This document shows positions 41,798 to 52,299 of a DNA stretch of 64,000 bases, in pieces. The notes under the pieces are model-generated. The model saw only the letters and a program-made list of their open reading frames with translations, did not search any database and was not told the origin of the DNA. Position numbers and translations under genes: made by a program. Source of the DNA: Macrostomum hystrix (Eukaryota; Platyhelminthes; Macrostomidae); the NCBI GenBank assembly GCA_950097015.1, contig CATNEN010000033.1:558001-622000 (forward strand). Direction: 5' to 3'. Position 1 is the stretch's first letter; each line of letters begins with the position of its first letter.

Positions 41798-44286
41798 CTG
41801 CGGGTTCACCAGCGCAGGTTCCGGGGCCAGCGCTCGCAGTCGGCGGGGTCTTCAGTGGATGCAGCGTTACGCCCGACCGACTTTCGCAGTTTGAGTGCAA
41901 GCTTGATGGTAGAAGTGTAAAGGCGCTTTTAGACACCGGCAGCCAGTGCTCACTGGTCGACTCCAGCATTCTGACGAAATCGCAGCTCAGCCGCGCAACT
42001 TCAGCCGGAGTGCAGCTGCACTCGGTGAACAAGCAGCCAATCAGCATCGAGTGGCAGATCGAGTTGCCGCTCACAGTCGGGAAAGTGACAGCGCTGCATT
42101 TGTTCTACGTGGTGTCCGATTTGGTTTGTCCTGTCATCGTCGGGATCGACTTCATCGGCAAGCACCGTTTGCAGCTGGACTTCAAGGCCAACCCTGCAGC
42201 TGCTGGTCGTATCTGCAGTGCAAGGTTCCAGAGTGAGACGGACGACCAAGTTGACATCGAGGATGCTCTCGTGCCCGAGTTCAGCTGCGTGGATTTTGAG
42301 CTGCCAACCACCGATGACCCCGAAGTTCAGCGACTGCTGATGGAGTTCAAGGACGTGTTCAAGAAGAAGCCGGGACTTACGCACCTCCAGCAGCATCGAA
42401 TTGTTCTCGCTGATGAGGTGCCAGTTCGTGTCCCACCGCGCCGAATGCCCGTGCACTACCGGGAGAAGGCGGAGCTGCTGATTCAGGAGCTGCTGGAGAA
42501 CGACGTGATCGAACTGAGCGAGAGTCCGTACGTGGCTCCACCGGTGTACGTGACCAAGAAGGACGGCAGTCTGCGGCTGACCATCGACTACAGAGAGCTC
42601 AACAAGAAGACGATTCGGTCGGCGCAAAGAATTCCGCTAATGGAGGAGGCACGAGATCGAATAGCGGGCAGCACGGTGTTCTCAGTGCTGGATCTCAATG
42701 GAGGTTACTTTCAGATCCCTCTGGCTGAAGAAGACAGACAGAAGACGGCCTTTAGCCCTGGACCAGGGATGCCGCTATACCAATTTAAGAGAATGCCTCA
42801 AGGCCTGTCAGGTGGCCCCAGCACGTTCTGCATGCTTATGTCCAAAGTTTTCAATGGCTGTGACTTCGTCTTCACGTTTTTCGATGACAGCCTGTGCTTC
42901 TCAAAGACCAGGAAGGAGCATCTGCTGCAACTGCGAGAGGCACTTCAGCGTGTCCGAGCAGCCGGACTGACACTGAGAGGCTCCAAGTGCAAGATCGCGG
43001 TGCCTGAAGTGACTTTCCTCGGCATGCGCTATTCAAAGGAGGGAGCTCAGCCAAGCAAAGAGAAGCTGGAAGCGATTCAGCAGTGGAAGGAGCCGAGGTC
43101 AGTCAAGGAGATCCGCCAGTTTATCGGCCTGTGCAACCAGTACCGCCGCCATGTCGCCAACTTCGCTGCCATCGCTGCACCACTTCACCACCTGACTGGC
43201 AAGGGCGTGGCGTTTGAGTGGACTGCAGAGTGCCAAGCTGCCTTCGACGAGCTCAAGATCTGCCTGATGAGTCCTCCGATCCTGGTGAACCCGGACTTTT
43301 CCAAGGAGTTCGCTGTCTTCACGGATGCCAGCGGCAGTGGGGTCGGTGCAATCCTGAAGCAAGGCGATGCAGTGATCGAGTTTTCGAGCAGGGCGTTCAA
43401 CTCGGCGGAGAAAAAGTACTCGGCAACAGAGAAGGAGTGTCTGGCCATCCTGCACGCTTTCAAAGTCTTCCGGCATTACTTGCTTGGCAAGCATTTCACG
43501 GTGCACACGGATCACTGCCCGCTCACCTACATCGATTCCCAGAGAATCGATAGCTATGGTAGGCTGGGTCGCTGGCGGCTGCTGCTCCAAGAGTTCGACT
43601 TCACCGTCAAGTACCGCAGAGGTGTGGAGAATTCTGATGCCGACGCGCTGTCCAGGCTGCACGCCCCGGAAATTGCAGCGACTCAACTGACAGCAGAAAT
43701 CGGCTCGGAAGAGCTCAAAACTGCTCAGCGGCAAGATCCAGAGCTTAGTCAGGTGATTCAAGCGATCGTCAACGAGCCAGACGTGCCTCCAAGATGGCGT
43801 TCAGGACCGCTGCAGCAGCTGAGCAGAATCTGGAGGAAGCTGAAGCTGAATGATGACGGAGTTCTCTCCCGCAAGTTCAACGACCTGGACGGACTGAGGG
43901 AAGTTCCAGTGGTGCCGGCATTTCTACGACACCAGTTCCTAGCAGACGCTCACGAAGGTCTGGGAGGCCACTTCGGTGCCGAGAAATGCTACCGCACGCT
44001 CAAGCTGACTGCCTACTGGCCGGGCATGGCTGAGGATGTCCTGCAGCACTGGCGAGCAGCAGAGCGACTGCAACAGGTCAGCCGGGCAGCTGCGCAGATT
44101 CGGCCAGGGCGACGAGGTGCTGCTGCGCATCGAGCTGAGGGGCTCCAAGCTGGCGCCGTACTGGGACCCCGGCTGGCGGGTGCTGTCCCAGCGCAATCTG
44201 GTGGTCGAGATCGGCAAGAATGGCAAGACGCGCAGAGTGAACGTAAACCGCCTTCGGCCGCTGTTCCTGCCGGCACCCGACGTTGA
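41760..44286 (+). pseudogene. pol: Gypsy 2 Pol: protease, RT, RNase H and truncated integrase
   Basis: Frame -1 to gag. Protease VKALLDTGSQCSLV (about 41920). RT: VYVTKKDGSLRLTIDYREL, LDLNGGYFQIPL; the catalytic motif reads FTFFDDSLCF (about 42875), FFDD in place of the common YxDD. RNase H: VFTDASGSGVGAIL, HTDHCPLTY. The integrase starts with the first two ligands of its zinc finger (HEGLGGHFGAEKCYRTL) and breaks at about 44050. The DDE core is absent and the sequence jumps to the post-integrase C-terminal region in another frame (44060-44410, GDEVLLRI, WRVLSQRN). Integration in cis is impossible. Confidence 0.85.
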
Positions 44287-44552
44287 GCGTTTCGAGCAGC
44301 CGCCCTTCGCGCACGAGCTGCACGGCGGCGGAGACGCTGCGGACGAGCTGCCCCAGAGGCGCTACCCGGTGCGGAGGCGGATGCCGGTTGATCGATATGT
44401 GCCGGGTTGAACTTTTGATTAAATGGCTGCGCTGAACTCATTCATTGACTGTCTTAATATTGCTTAAGTTGCACCAATCACTTGCTGCGTTTTTATTCTT
44501 TTTGAATTTATTTATTTCCTTCGAGTCTTCTCTTTTCTTTGCGTGGGAGGAT

Positions 44553-44743
44553 TGTAGTGTGTGGCAATGCATCGTACATATGCGTTCACTTCTCTGGGTG
44601 TCTAATGTACATCAACCGCGTGCATGCCTTTCTCTCTCACTTTTACACCTTGGCACTGATTGCTATTTAACTCGTGAGTCAATAAATAAATCGCTGTAAA
44701 TCTTCGTCAACTCTAAGTCGCAGTCTCTCTGCCTTAGTCCACA
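44553..44743 (+). repeat. Gypsy 2 3' LTR
   Basis: Identical by eye to the 5' LTR over 191 bp, preceded by the purine tract GTGGGAGGA. Confidence 0.95.
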
Positions 44744-44747
44744 GCTT

Positions 44748-45066
44748 CATTAAAAAATGCATTAAAAAACGATAGTCTATATGATAATGGGATCTATGTT
44801 GGGGTTATAAATCTAATCTCACTCAGGGACTAGTACGAGTACATACTCAAGACATAAAACAGCCAATTTGTGCTTAAAAACTATACGTCTTATTAGCCAG
44901 TTTCTTTTATAATCTAACTTTTGCTAGTGGGAAGTATTGTTTTACGCCGCAAAGGCAAACCTTATCCCTATCTAAGGGGAAGAGAGAGAAGAGTGTAAAA
45001 AAGAAGAATGTAAGAGCTTTACTGACCTGAGTTACTCTACTTTACTTTACTGATTTAATATGAGAC
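44748..45066. other. no gene seen
   Basis: AT-rich sequence between Gypsy 2 and recombinase copy 2. Confidence 0.5.
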
Positions 45067-45709
45067 ATGGAGCCACCAAAAAAAGTAAAGCTGATAGACA
45101 TGCGGCAATTCCCAAATGAATTGATTGATTTTGGAATCCCGAATACCCGAAAGCATACATTCTGGCTACAACCTAAACTGACCGGCTGGAAGAATGGAGC
45201 GTGGTACAATCCCAACAAGCCTGTGGGCGTCAACACGCTAGGACAAATGATGGCGATCATTTCAACGAAGGCGACTTTGACAAAAAAGTATACCAATCAC
45301 TGCATTCGCTGTTGTGAAAGAGTTGGCTGATGCCGGCTATAGCGTCTCCGATAGCTGTAAGGTGACTGGACACAAACAGACGTGGACGGTAGAACGGTAT
45401 TTGAGATTTGGTTCGCGACGAGATGCGGATTTGCGGGATATGTCCGATAGCCTGGCACGTGCACTGCATCGTGGTAGTGACTCAACTCCTATATCCCAAG
45501 AGCTTGTTGACACAACTGTTGAACTGCCCAAGCAAGATCAACGGGTTGTAATGGTCGATTCATCGATAGTGATGAGCCAGACTCTGGACACTCGTGGAAC
45601 AACTGATACCGCCACCGCAACGATGCTAACCAACACTACCGGTAAGGGCAAGTCTACAGTGATCTACAACATACACGGTACATTGCACAACTGCGTTTTC
45701 AATCCCTAA
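45067..45709 (+). pseudogene. tyrosine-recombinase copy 2, C-terminal part
   Basis: From ATG 45067 the frame carries FGIPNTRKHTFWLQPKLTGW and KKYTNHCIR (H-x-x-R); it shifts at about 45305 and continues ELADAGYSVSDSCKVTGHKQTWTVERYLRF with the His and nucleophile Tyr retained. Ends NCVFNP, matching the NCxFN end of copy 1. The N-terminal half is missing. The catalytic C-terminus is better kept here than in copy 1. Confidence 0.75.
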
Positions 45710-45956
45710 ATCAGATCGAACTACGCGTGAGCTGACACTATTAATAGACTGCATGTTTATTGCTTGAATACTAATATCCCTGTTGAGTTCGTAATTAGAT
45801 ATTCCTGTTCCTGTTTCAGCGTGCGTTTATTGCATTAAACGCACGCTACTGGCGTTAGATGCACGATGAATGCATTGTCATTATTGAGGTTTGAACATAG
45901 ACGTTATATCGAATTTGTCGTTAAATACACGCTTCATCGTGTTATAAGTAGAAGAT

Positions 45957-46687
45957 AAAACATAGATATAAGGACTTCCAGTCGAATTATGCGGGATGCG
46001 AGTTATTTTATGGCGCTGTAACTTGGCGCTCTCCGGGATTTTATTTTGTAGCCGTGGCTGGGTTACAGCCATAGACGATATTAAGCAAACCCACTCAACG
46101 TCATTCAATAGTCAGTGAGCGACAACCAGTAATGAAAAAACAAAAGTACAACGATATGAAGGGTGACAGGGAGATATGCAAAACAGTCTTTGCGGCAGAG
46201 AAACACAGTTTCATACAGCGGATACTTCACACAGGCCCATCAGGAGACACTCCGACGTTCGTTGGCCCGATGTTCTGCACGACCGTGCAGTTATTGAAGA
46301 CGAACGTGTGTCCGCCGCATCGCGAATCACTTGCCACCTCCGGGACCACCTTGCCGTCGACCACCAGGCTTGACGTCTTGATCAGATTCATCGATGTCCG
46401 CTTGTACGCGCGGACTCGGGCCGAAGGCCCTCGGGAAGGCGCGCTGAGAGAACTGGAAGGCACGGACGGAGCGGTGAACAACGGCGAGGCGGATGGCAGG
46501 CGTTTCGCTGTAGTTGGCGACATTGGGGTGTTAAACCAATCTGTTCGTCCGAGTTTGCTTAATATCGTCTATGGCTGTAACCCAGCCACGGCTACAAAAT
46601 AAAATCCCGGAGAGCGCCAAGTTACAGCGCCATATAATAACTCGCATCCCGCATAATTCGACTGGAAGTCCTTATATCTATGTTTTA
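45957..46687. mobile_element. 731-bp foldback element with about 135-bp inverted arms
   Basis: Arms 45957-46091 and 46553-46687 are inverted copies with few mismatches (for example CTTCCAGTCGAATTATGCGG and its complement). Outer ends AAAACATAGATATAAGG. No clean target duplication seen. The 460-bp centre has a GC-rich open frame but no recognised domain. The arms produce a mirrored open frame (MAVTQPRLQNKIPESAK) on opposite strands, which is an artefact. Confidence 0.85.
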
Positions 46688-46938
46688 TTGATAAATTCTT
46701 CTGCACTTTTGTCTGTAGGTATTTCGCGGGCGGGCGGCAGAATGAGGGTGTGAGAGAGCAGGGGGTGTTTCTTGTTTTCATAGGCAAGTTTTACAAAGTA
46801 GGTCGACTGAACTTTTGCTATGGGCGGAAGTGCCATTGACATGCACTGTTTCGGGTTGATTAGGAGTGGAAAGACTGGGAGCTTGAGTGTAAAGATAGAT
46901 TTAGATTTGAAATTGCATCTGAGCATAGAAAAATCTTC

Positions 46939-47874
46939 ATGGCCGACGCTGAGCCTTCAACAGTGTCCAAACGTCTGCCTCCTCTACTGAACTATGGAGC
47001 TTTGCCGAGTGATGAGATGTCAGGAGTAACATCCGACGAACTCGACCTGATCATTTGGTCATCTGCAAACGGTGACAGTTGCAAAGACTTAATTTGTGAC
47101 TTCATGGCGCGTTTGGAGGCCGAGAATGGTGCGACTGCAGCTGATGTCGACCTTGAGCTGGATGAGTTGGACAAGGCGGAGTTGGAAGGAATGCCAGACA
47201 GTTCAAAGAGACAAATGGCTGACTTCGGTAACAAGTTTGTCCATTTTCTTCGCACTAAAAAACCAGCGTACCGACTTGGCTAGCTTGGATGACGGAACGT
47301 TGAACCAGTACTTCCAACTATACACCAATGAAGGCAGGCCTTCTCGCCTGCGAGTCTGGGATGTATTCGCGCCGGAATACAACGTTTTCTTACTGTCACC
47401 TGCAAGCGTCCAACGAATCTGATGGAAAAGCGTTCGGCATTTGACTCGAGAAATCGTATGCTGTGCTACAAGATACGACAGCACATCTAGTCAGGCAGTC
47501 TCACCAGACAATTCGACGCAATCGAGGAGGGCAACATGTTGCGACTTCGAGATTACTTCAATCGAGAGGATGGACAGCGTCTGCAGGATGAAGTAGTCTT
47601 TAAAGTTCTGTATGAACTCGGAGAGCGCGGGCAAGAACATCTGCGCAAATTAATGGAACGCGATTGTCTGCAGCGACGAACAGACGCTGATGGGCGGACA
47701 TATTTTGCGCTGCCTTCCCTTCCGTCCGAGAATCGAAGTGCTGATATCGACAGGCCTGGCAAAGCCAGTGATGAGAAGTACGCTCGCATCTACAATACCG
47801 AATTTCTCTATTTGCGCAGTGTCAAATTTTTTTCGCAAAAGTACATACGTATTTTTAACTCAAAACGACTATGA
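46939..47874 (+). pseudogene. tyrosine-recombinase copy 3, N-terminal and central part
   Basis: ATG 46939; residues align with copy 1: SSKRQMADFGNKFVHFLRTK against TTREHMFLYGKMFVEFLKK, and LQDEVVFKVLYELGERGQEHL against LQNEVLFTLLYVLGERGQDHL. Frameshifted at about 47265, stop-ridden to 47535, then open 47536-47874. The H-x-x-R and Tyr region is absent, replaced by the R1 repeat that starts at about 47805. Confidence 0.75.
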
Positions 47875-48475
47875 TCGTTGACTACTTGAGATCTGTGCGT
47901 ATTGTGGCAGTGATAAGAAGGTAAGAAGGTTCTTGTGGAACACAGCATCGTCACACCGGACTGCTACGGTATTGTAGTGTAGTGCGTTGGTGTGACGGTT
48001 CCGTGGTTCACATAATGCGACATGTCACATACTGGTTGAACAGTAGAAGGTATTTTCGCGTCCTTCAACGGAAGCTGCTAAGATTTCAGCTGGCTAATGC
48101 TCACATTGCCCTCAGGCCGCACGTTAGCCAGCTGAAGTCTCAGCAGCTTCCGTTGAAGACTGCCGCGCTCTGCACCCGGTCATCCGTTTTAAAATAATAA
48201 AAAAATAATTTAGTGTTTGTCATTTGTTTAATCGTTAACAGTACACAACTTCTTATCTTGGTTATTTCATCATTTAAATAATATGAACTGACTGGCGGTT
48301 ATGCGGTGTACATTGGCGTTGAGACTTAGTAGAAGACCGACGTAATCGTAATCGATTAGTCTGATATATTATGTTGTATATACATGTATATTGCGCAAAA
48401 CCTGAGAATAATGAAGTGGACTTAAAACTAAAATTGATGTATTAAGAATAGACAGTAGCGATGTATATGCAAAGT
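47805..48475. repeat. R1 repeat family, copy A
   Basis: Shared with copies at 57480 and 60345. Markers: ATTGTAGTGTAGTG, GCGACATGTCACATACTGGT, ACTTCTTATCTTGGTTATT, AGACCGACGTAATCG, TTGCGCAAAACCTGAG. It contains a long hairpin (arms 48064-48097 and 48124-48157, two mismatches). No coding capacity; probably the non-coding end of an unknown element. Confidence 0.8.
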
Positions 48476-48499
48476 GTTCAAGTATTGATGAATAATATT

Positions 48500-49020
48500 C
48501 ATGAAGGTATTTTCGCAAAAAATATAACGACTTCTAAATGGAAAGTAAATACTGTATTTTCGCGAAAATACTGATATGTTCTTAAACGAAGGTAAGGGCA
48601 GTATTTTTGCAAAAGTTCTTGAAGTAACGTGGCCACGTCTTATGGTATTTTCGCGAAAGTGCATGCGTATTATTAGACGAAGTGTCCTGTACCTTTTTTA
48701 CCATAGAAACATTTAGTACTTCTGCAAATTGCCAAGAGTCATGAATGTATGATTTTCGCGAAAAGACTATATACTGTGTACTATATTGAATACTTATGAT
48801 GAAAAATAATGGCAGTTTTTGCCAAAATACTAACGATACGATGACGAATATATTTTTGCGTAAAAACGTGTTCTAAAACGAATTCAAAATTCTGTATTTG
48901 TGCGAAAGTACTTTGAGTACTAAAATATATTGAACGTTTGCAAACAAAAAAATACAAACAGGAATGCTTAACGTAGTGCTGATGATTGTTGGTGATGATA
49001 TTTTCACGAAAAGATTAGTG
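48500..49020. repeat. cluster of TTTTCGCGAAAA-type palindromes
   Basis: Exact or near copies at about 48508, 48557-48568, 48602, 48647-48658, 48753-48764, 48815, 48853, 48900 and 49003, spaced about 45-100 bp in AT-rich DNA. The motif is self-complementary and resembles E2F-type sites, but it is found only in and around the R1 repeats. Confidence 0.75.
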
Positions 49021-49145
49021 TATTTTCAATCACTTACAAAACAACACCAATGTATGTATATCAAATAGTTATAATAATCGCAAGCTTTATAAAATAACAG
49101 TAATGAATCATAGTGAATGCATTATTTTATAATATCATTTCAAAC

Positions 49146-49617
49146 TTATGCCTCCTCAACTGTCATCGCTGCTGCTGCTGACGCCTCCGCCACTTCAGCT
49201 GCGGCATACAATAGGCAGTCGTCAGCTGGGTCGAATGAACAGCTACTGGCTGCCATCGCTGCTGCTGCTGCTGACGCCTCTGCCTCTTCAGCTGCGGCAT
49301 ACAATAGGCAGTCGTCAGCTGGGTCGAATGAACAGCTACTGGCTGCCATCGCTGCTGCTGCTGCTGACGCCTCCGCCTCTTCAGCTGCGGCATACAAAAG
49401 CTCTCGCCATCGCCGCTTCGACCTCTTCAGCTACGGCGTATAACATATGGTCATCTGCCAGGAAGAATACAAAACTATATGATGAATTGTATGTTTCATC
49501 ATACCCGTAATCATCATAGCCTGGCTCTTCGTTCAGCCCAACGTCCTCGTCGTGACAGTTGGATGTTTCCGCATCGTTTAAAGTTGGCGCTGATGATGAT
49601 GATGGTGTTGCAGGCAT
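49146..49617 (-). pseudogene. minus-strand ORF with 31-residue Ala-rich repeats, one frame break
   Basis: ATG at 49617-49615 starts a Ser/Asp/Tyr-rich peptide (GYDDYGYDETYNSSY) leading to ADDHMLYAVAEEVEAAMA. After a frame change near 49390, two and a half copies of the 93-bp unit coding FDPADDCLLYAAAEEAEA plus an Ala run follow. End TAA-type stop at 49146. The same unit read on plus gives Ala/Ser repeats, so the true strand is inferred from the ATG and the unique N-terminus. Unrecognised. Confidence 0.4.
49165..49405. repeat. 93-bp tandem repeat, about 2.6 copies
   Basis: Unit includes GCAGTCGTCAGCTGGGTCGA and a GCTGCTGCT run that varies in length between copies. Confidence 0.9.
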
Positions 49618-49854
49618 GGCGAGACAATGGGGGCAGTATTTAAAATTTTCTGCTTGTTTAGTTTACTTAATTAATTGTCCAAAGTTTAAACTGCATTGAT
49701 TGCAGCATATTCTTAATAGCATAAGATTATCAGCAAGCTGGTTACCATAGACTAGCAATCGGGTTTTTTAGTTATTTACTTTACTCAGTTAAGTGGCGTA
49801 ACTTATTTACACATTTTAGATGATAAATTATTGTTTCAAATAAAAAACGACGAC

Positions 49855-50265
49855 ATGTCATCCCTGGGTGGGCGGCACAATGGCGGAGATCGAGATTTCG
49901 ACAGAGAGGATCACAACTCTGGCAACGACAAACCGATCTCGTGCCCTACCGTCAGTAGCAGCACGGATGTCGTGATTGGCACTGAGCGACGTCGACGAAG
50001 GCACAGCTCGGATAGTAGTTCAGACTCTGATTTTGCTATTCTGCCTTCACTGCGCATTTACAATCAGAGATTTTCTATTGTGAACGCCAATCCGACACGT
50101 GATTTAGCCGGCCAATTGCAACTGCCGCAGCATGCGCAAGTGACCGATATACAGTCACCAATTATAAGCAGTAGCAGCAGCAGCAACAATGGCGGCACTG
50201 GCACTGAAAGAGAGCGCGACAATGCCAATCGTGCTGCTATTAACCTAGATTTGAATGACATGTAG
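49855..50265 (+). CDS. unrecognised 136-aa Ser/Arg/Asp-rich ORF
   Basis: ATG 49855, stop TAG 50263-50265. Low-complexity: GGDRDFDREDHNSGN, an RRRRRHSSDSSSDSD block, a Ser run and an acidic end NLDLNDM. No domain. The SR/DS blocks suggest a disordered nuclear protein if it is expressed. It lies between R1-type repeats, so it may be element cargo. Confidence 0.4.
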   Translation: MSSLGGRHNGGDRDFDREDHNSGNDKPISCPTVSSSTDVVIGTERRRRRHSSDSSSDSDFAILPSLRIYNQRFSIVNANPTRDLAGQLQLPQHAQVTDIQSPIISSSSSSNNGGTGTERERDNANRAAINLDLNDM

Positions 50266-50371
50266 CAATGCTTTTGTCAAGCACTGTTGCCATTAGTTAT
50301 AATGAAATTACTTAACTGATTAATATAATTAAAAGTTGCAGGTATTTGATTAACAGCCCAGCGGCTGTTAG

Positions 50372-51184
50372 TTTGAAAAACTTCCTTTTCTTGATACGGA
50401 AGTTGATTGTTCGGGCCAGCAACCTACCACTAGGGTGTTTCGCAAACCCACGTTTACTGGCTTAATGCTGAATTTCAGTGCGCTTTGCCCAACCCAATGG
50501 AAATCTGGTCTTGTTAGGTGTCTGCTTCACAGGGCTTATGTTGTTTGTAGTTCTTGGGCGCTCTTCCATCAGGAAGTCAGTTCTCTGACTAGAATCCTTA
50601 AATCGAATGGCTATCCGTTTGAGTTTGTTAACCGTATTGTTAACCAGTTTGTTTCTGAAAAAGTGTCCTGCGTGCAACACGGGAAGGTTTCGGAGACGGA
50701 ATCTTCGGTCTCGCTGATGATTTTACCATTTCTTGGATCTGCTTCGATTGAGTTTAAAAAGAAGTTAGAAAAGAGGTTTCTTAGACTGCTCAACTGCAAA
50801 ATTAGAGTTGTGTTCAGGACTGAAAAGATTGCGCGTTACGCGAGCAGACTCAAATCTAGTGTTCCTCTCCCACTTAAGGCTGGTGTCGTCTATCAATTTC
50901 ATTGCTCTGTTGATCAGGGTGTTTCCTATATCGGAAAAACGAAACGACATCTGCACAAGAGGGTGAGGGAGCACTGGCTTGGGTCTTCGGCCATTAAAGA
51001 CCACCTTTTCGTGTGCAAGGCGTGTTGCGACTGTGAGCCTTTGCAGTTGTTCAAGGTGTTAGATGTTTGTAACAATGATAGAAAACTAAAACTGTTGGAA
51101 GCTACGTACATTAGGAAGTACAATCCTAGCTTAAACATTCAGCTTGTGAGTAAAGGTATGGAGCAACAACTCAGAATTTTTTGA
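50372..51184 (+). pseudogene. Penelope-like element, 3' part with GIY-YIG endonuclease
   Basis: 5'-truncated. The frame begins FEKLPFLDTEV after TAG 50369-50371, then TTRVFRKPTFTGL, the conserved end of Penelope-type RT. A linker leads to the GIY-YIG nuclease: VVYQFHCSVDQGVSYIGKTK, with HKRVREH. Frame intact to TGA 51182-51184. The main RT catalytic motifs are missing, so this copy is dead, though the nuclease part is open. Confidence 0.88.
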
Positions 51185-51340
51185 TCTCGATGTACTCGGT
51201 GGTGAGGTGGTTGCTCCCTCTTCACTGATTGGTCGTTCAAAAGTTTACAGCATGTTTTTTCGTTCCCTCTGTGTATTTGTTCGCTCAATATTTTTCGATT
51301 TAATTTAAATACATTTTCGGTTGTGTGTTTTTTATGGTTC

Positions 51341-51382
51341 GTTTGCCCTGAAGATGTCCGCTCTGGACGAAACGCGTCGGCA
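51341..51382 (+). ncRNA. hammerhead-ribozyme motif of the Penelope element
   Basis: CTGAAGA (51348-51354, fits the CUGANGA core), stem II GTCC/GGAC (51356-51359 and 51365-51368) closed by a short loop, GAAA (51369-51372), then CGCGTC with the expected cleavage after GTC at 51378. TGCC before the core can pair with GGCA after the cleavage site as stem I. Stem III is minimal, as known for Penelope hammerheads. Confidence 0.7.
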
Positions 51383-51742
51383 GTTTAAATAAATAATAAA
51401 TGTTTGTCTTGACGTTTGCTCTTTTGCTAATTTGATTAACACATTTGAGTATTCAAAGTCTACAGTACATGATGCCTGCAACTGTTTTAAACTACTTTTA
51501 CATACACTAGCTCTCAGTAATACAATATTAATACGCGAACACAGATGTGTGCAGCTAGTCAATCGGTTATTATTAAATTTTACCAATATACTTATACTCT
51601 ATACACATATATAGAATTTCATTAATTGAACAAATTATCGTGTTATTCTACAATTAGTCTGATTTGCAAAGTCGCAAGAGCAAAAATAAACGTGTAAACT
51701 ATAATACATAAAATTCTGTATAAATTCTGTATTTTACAGCAT

Positions 51743-52177
51743 TCATTGTTCGATCAAATTTTGCCGTTCCCGAAGCCTCGCTCTTAGACGTTCCCTTTGT
51801 TGGATAGCCATCCAGTAGCGAACTCCATGTATGATGAGCTGGAGTTCAGCTTGGGCGTCCTCAAGAAGCTCTAGCATTTCGATGATGTCTTGTGCTTCAT
51901 TCTCTTTTACACCAGTCACGAACAAGACAGCCTTATAGTCTTCTGCTGACCGGTGCTGTTGCAACCATTCTTGAGTGCGCCGTAATAATAGGCATAACTC
52001 ATTAGCGCTATACGCAGCATTTGGAACACCGCACTGCAAACTAGGTAGCTGCTCGAAGCACCCTCGATGCGCTATGAACCGGCCAATGCAATCTACTTGA
52101 CAGCTGAGAAAGAGTTGAAATACGTGCGGCTGAAGATGAATTTGCATTAACTGCATCGGATCGGCAATGAATGACAT
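51743..52177 (-). CDS. unrecognised 144-aa ORF
   Basis: ATG 52177-52175, stop 51745-51743. The composition looks like a real protein: an N-terminal part with five Cys (SCQVDCIGRF, HRGCF, LQCG, NELC), then a helical, charged C-terminus (ELLEDAQAELQLIIHGVRYW, RERLRARLRERQN) that could form a coiled coil. No family recognised. It sits between a Penelope fragment and a LINE. Confidence 0.45.
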   Translation of the reverse strand: MSFIADPMQLMQIHLQPHVFQLFLSCQVDCIGRFIAHRGCFEQLPSLQCGVPNAAYSANELCLLLRRTQEWLQQHRSAEDYKAVLFVTGVKENEAQDIIEMLELLEDAQAELQLIIHGVRYWMAIQQRERLRARLRERQNLIEQ

Positions 52178-52299
52178 GTTCAGTCAGTTAGTAAATCAAG
52201 CCAGCCTAAAGCAAAAAAATTTTAAGTTATACAATTTTTTAACTTTAATCAAAGTCCCCATAGAGTATACTTTAGATAACACAGGTGAGTCAGTCCACA

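Larger units (their letters stand above)
40780..44743 (+). mobile_element. Ty3/Gypsy retrotransposon 2, young, integrase core deleted
   Basis: LTRs 40780-40970 and 44553-44743, each 191 bp and identical by eye, TGTAG...CCACA, with a 4-bp duplication GCTT (40776-40779, 44744-44747). Gag and pol follow; the integrase DDE core is missing. Total length 3964 bp. Confidence 0.95.

Noticed and set aside
46132-46602. 156-codon frame in the foldback centre
   Set aside because: No domain, runs into the inverted arm, and the opposite strand is open too.
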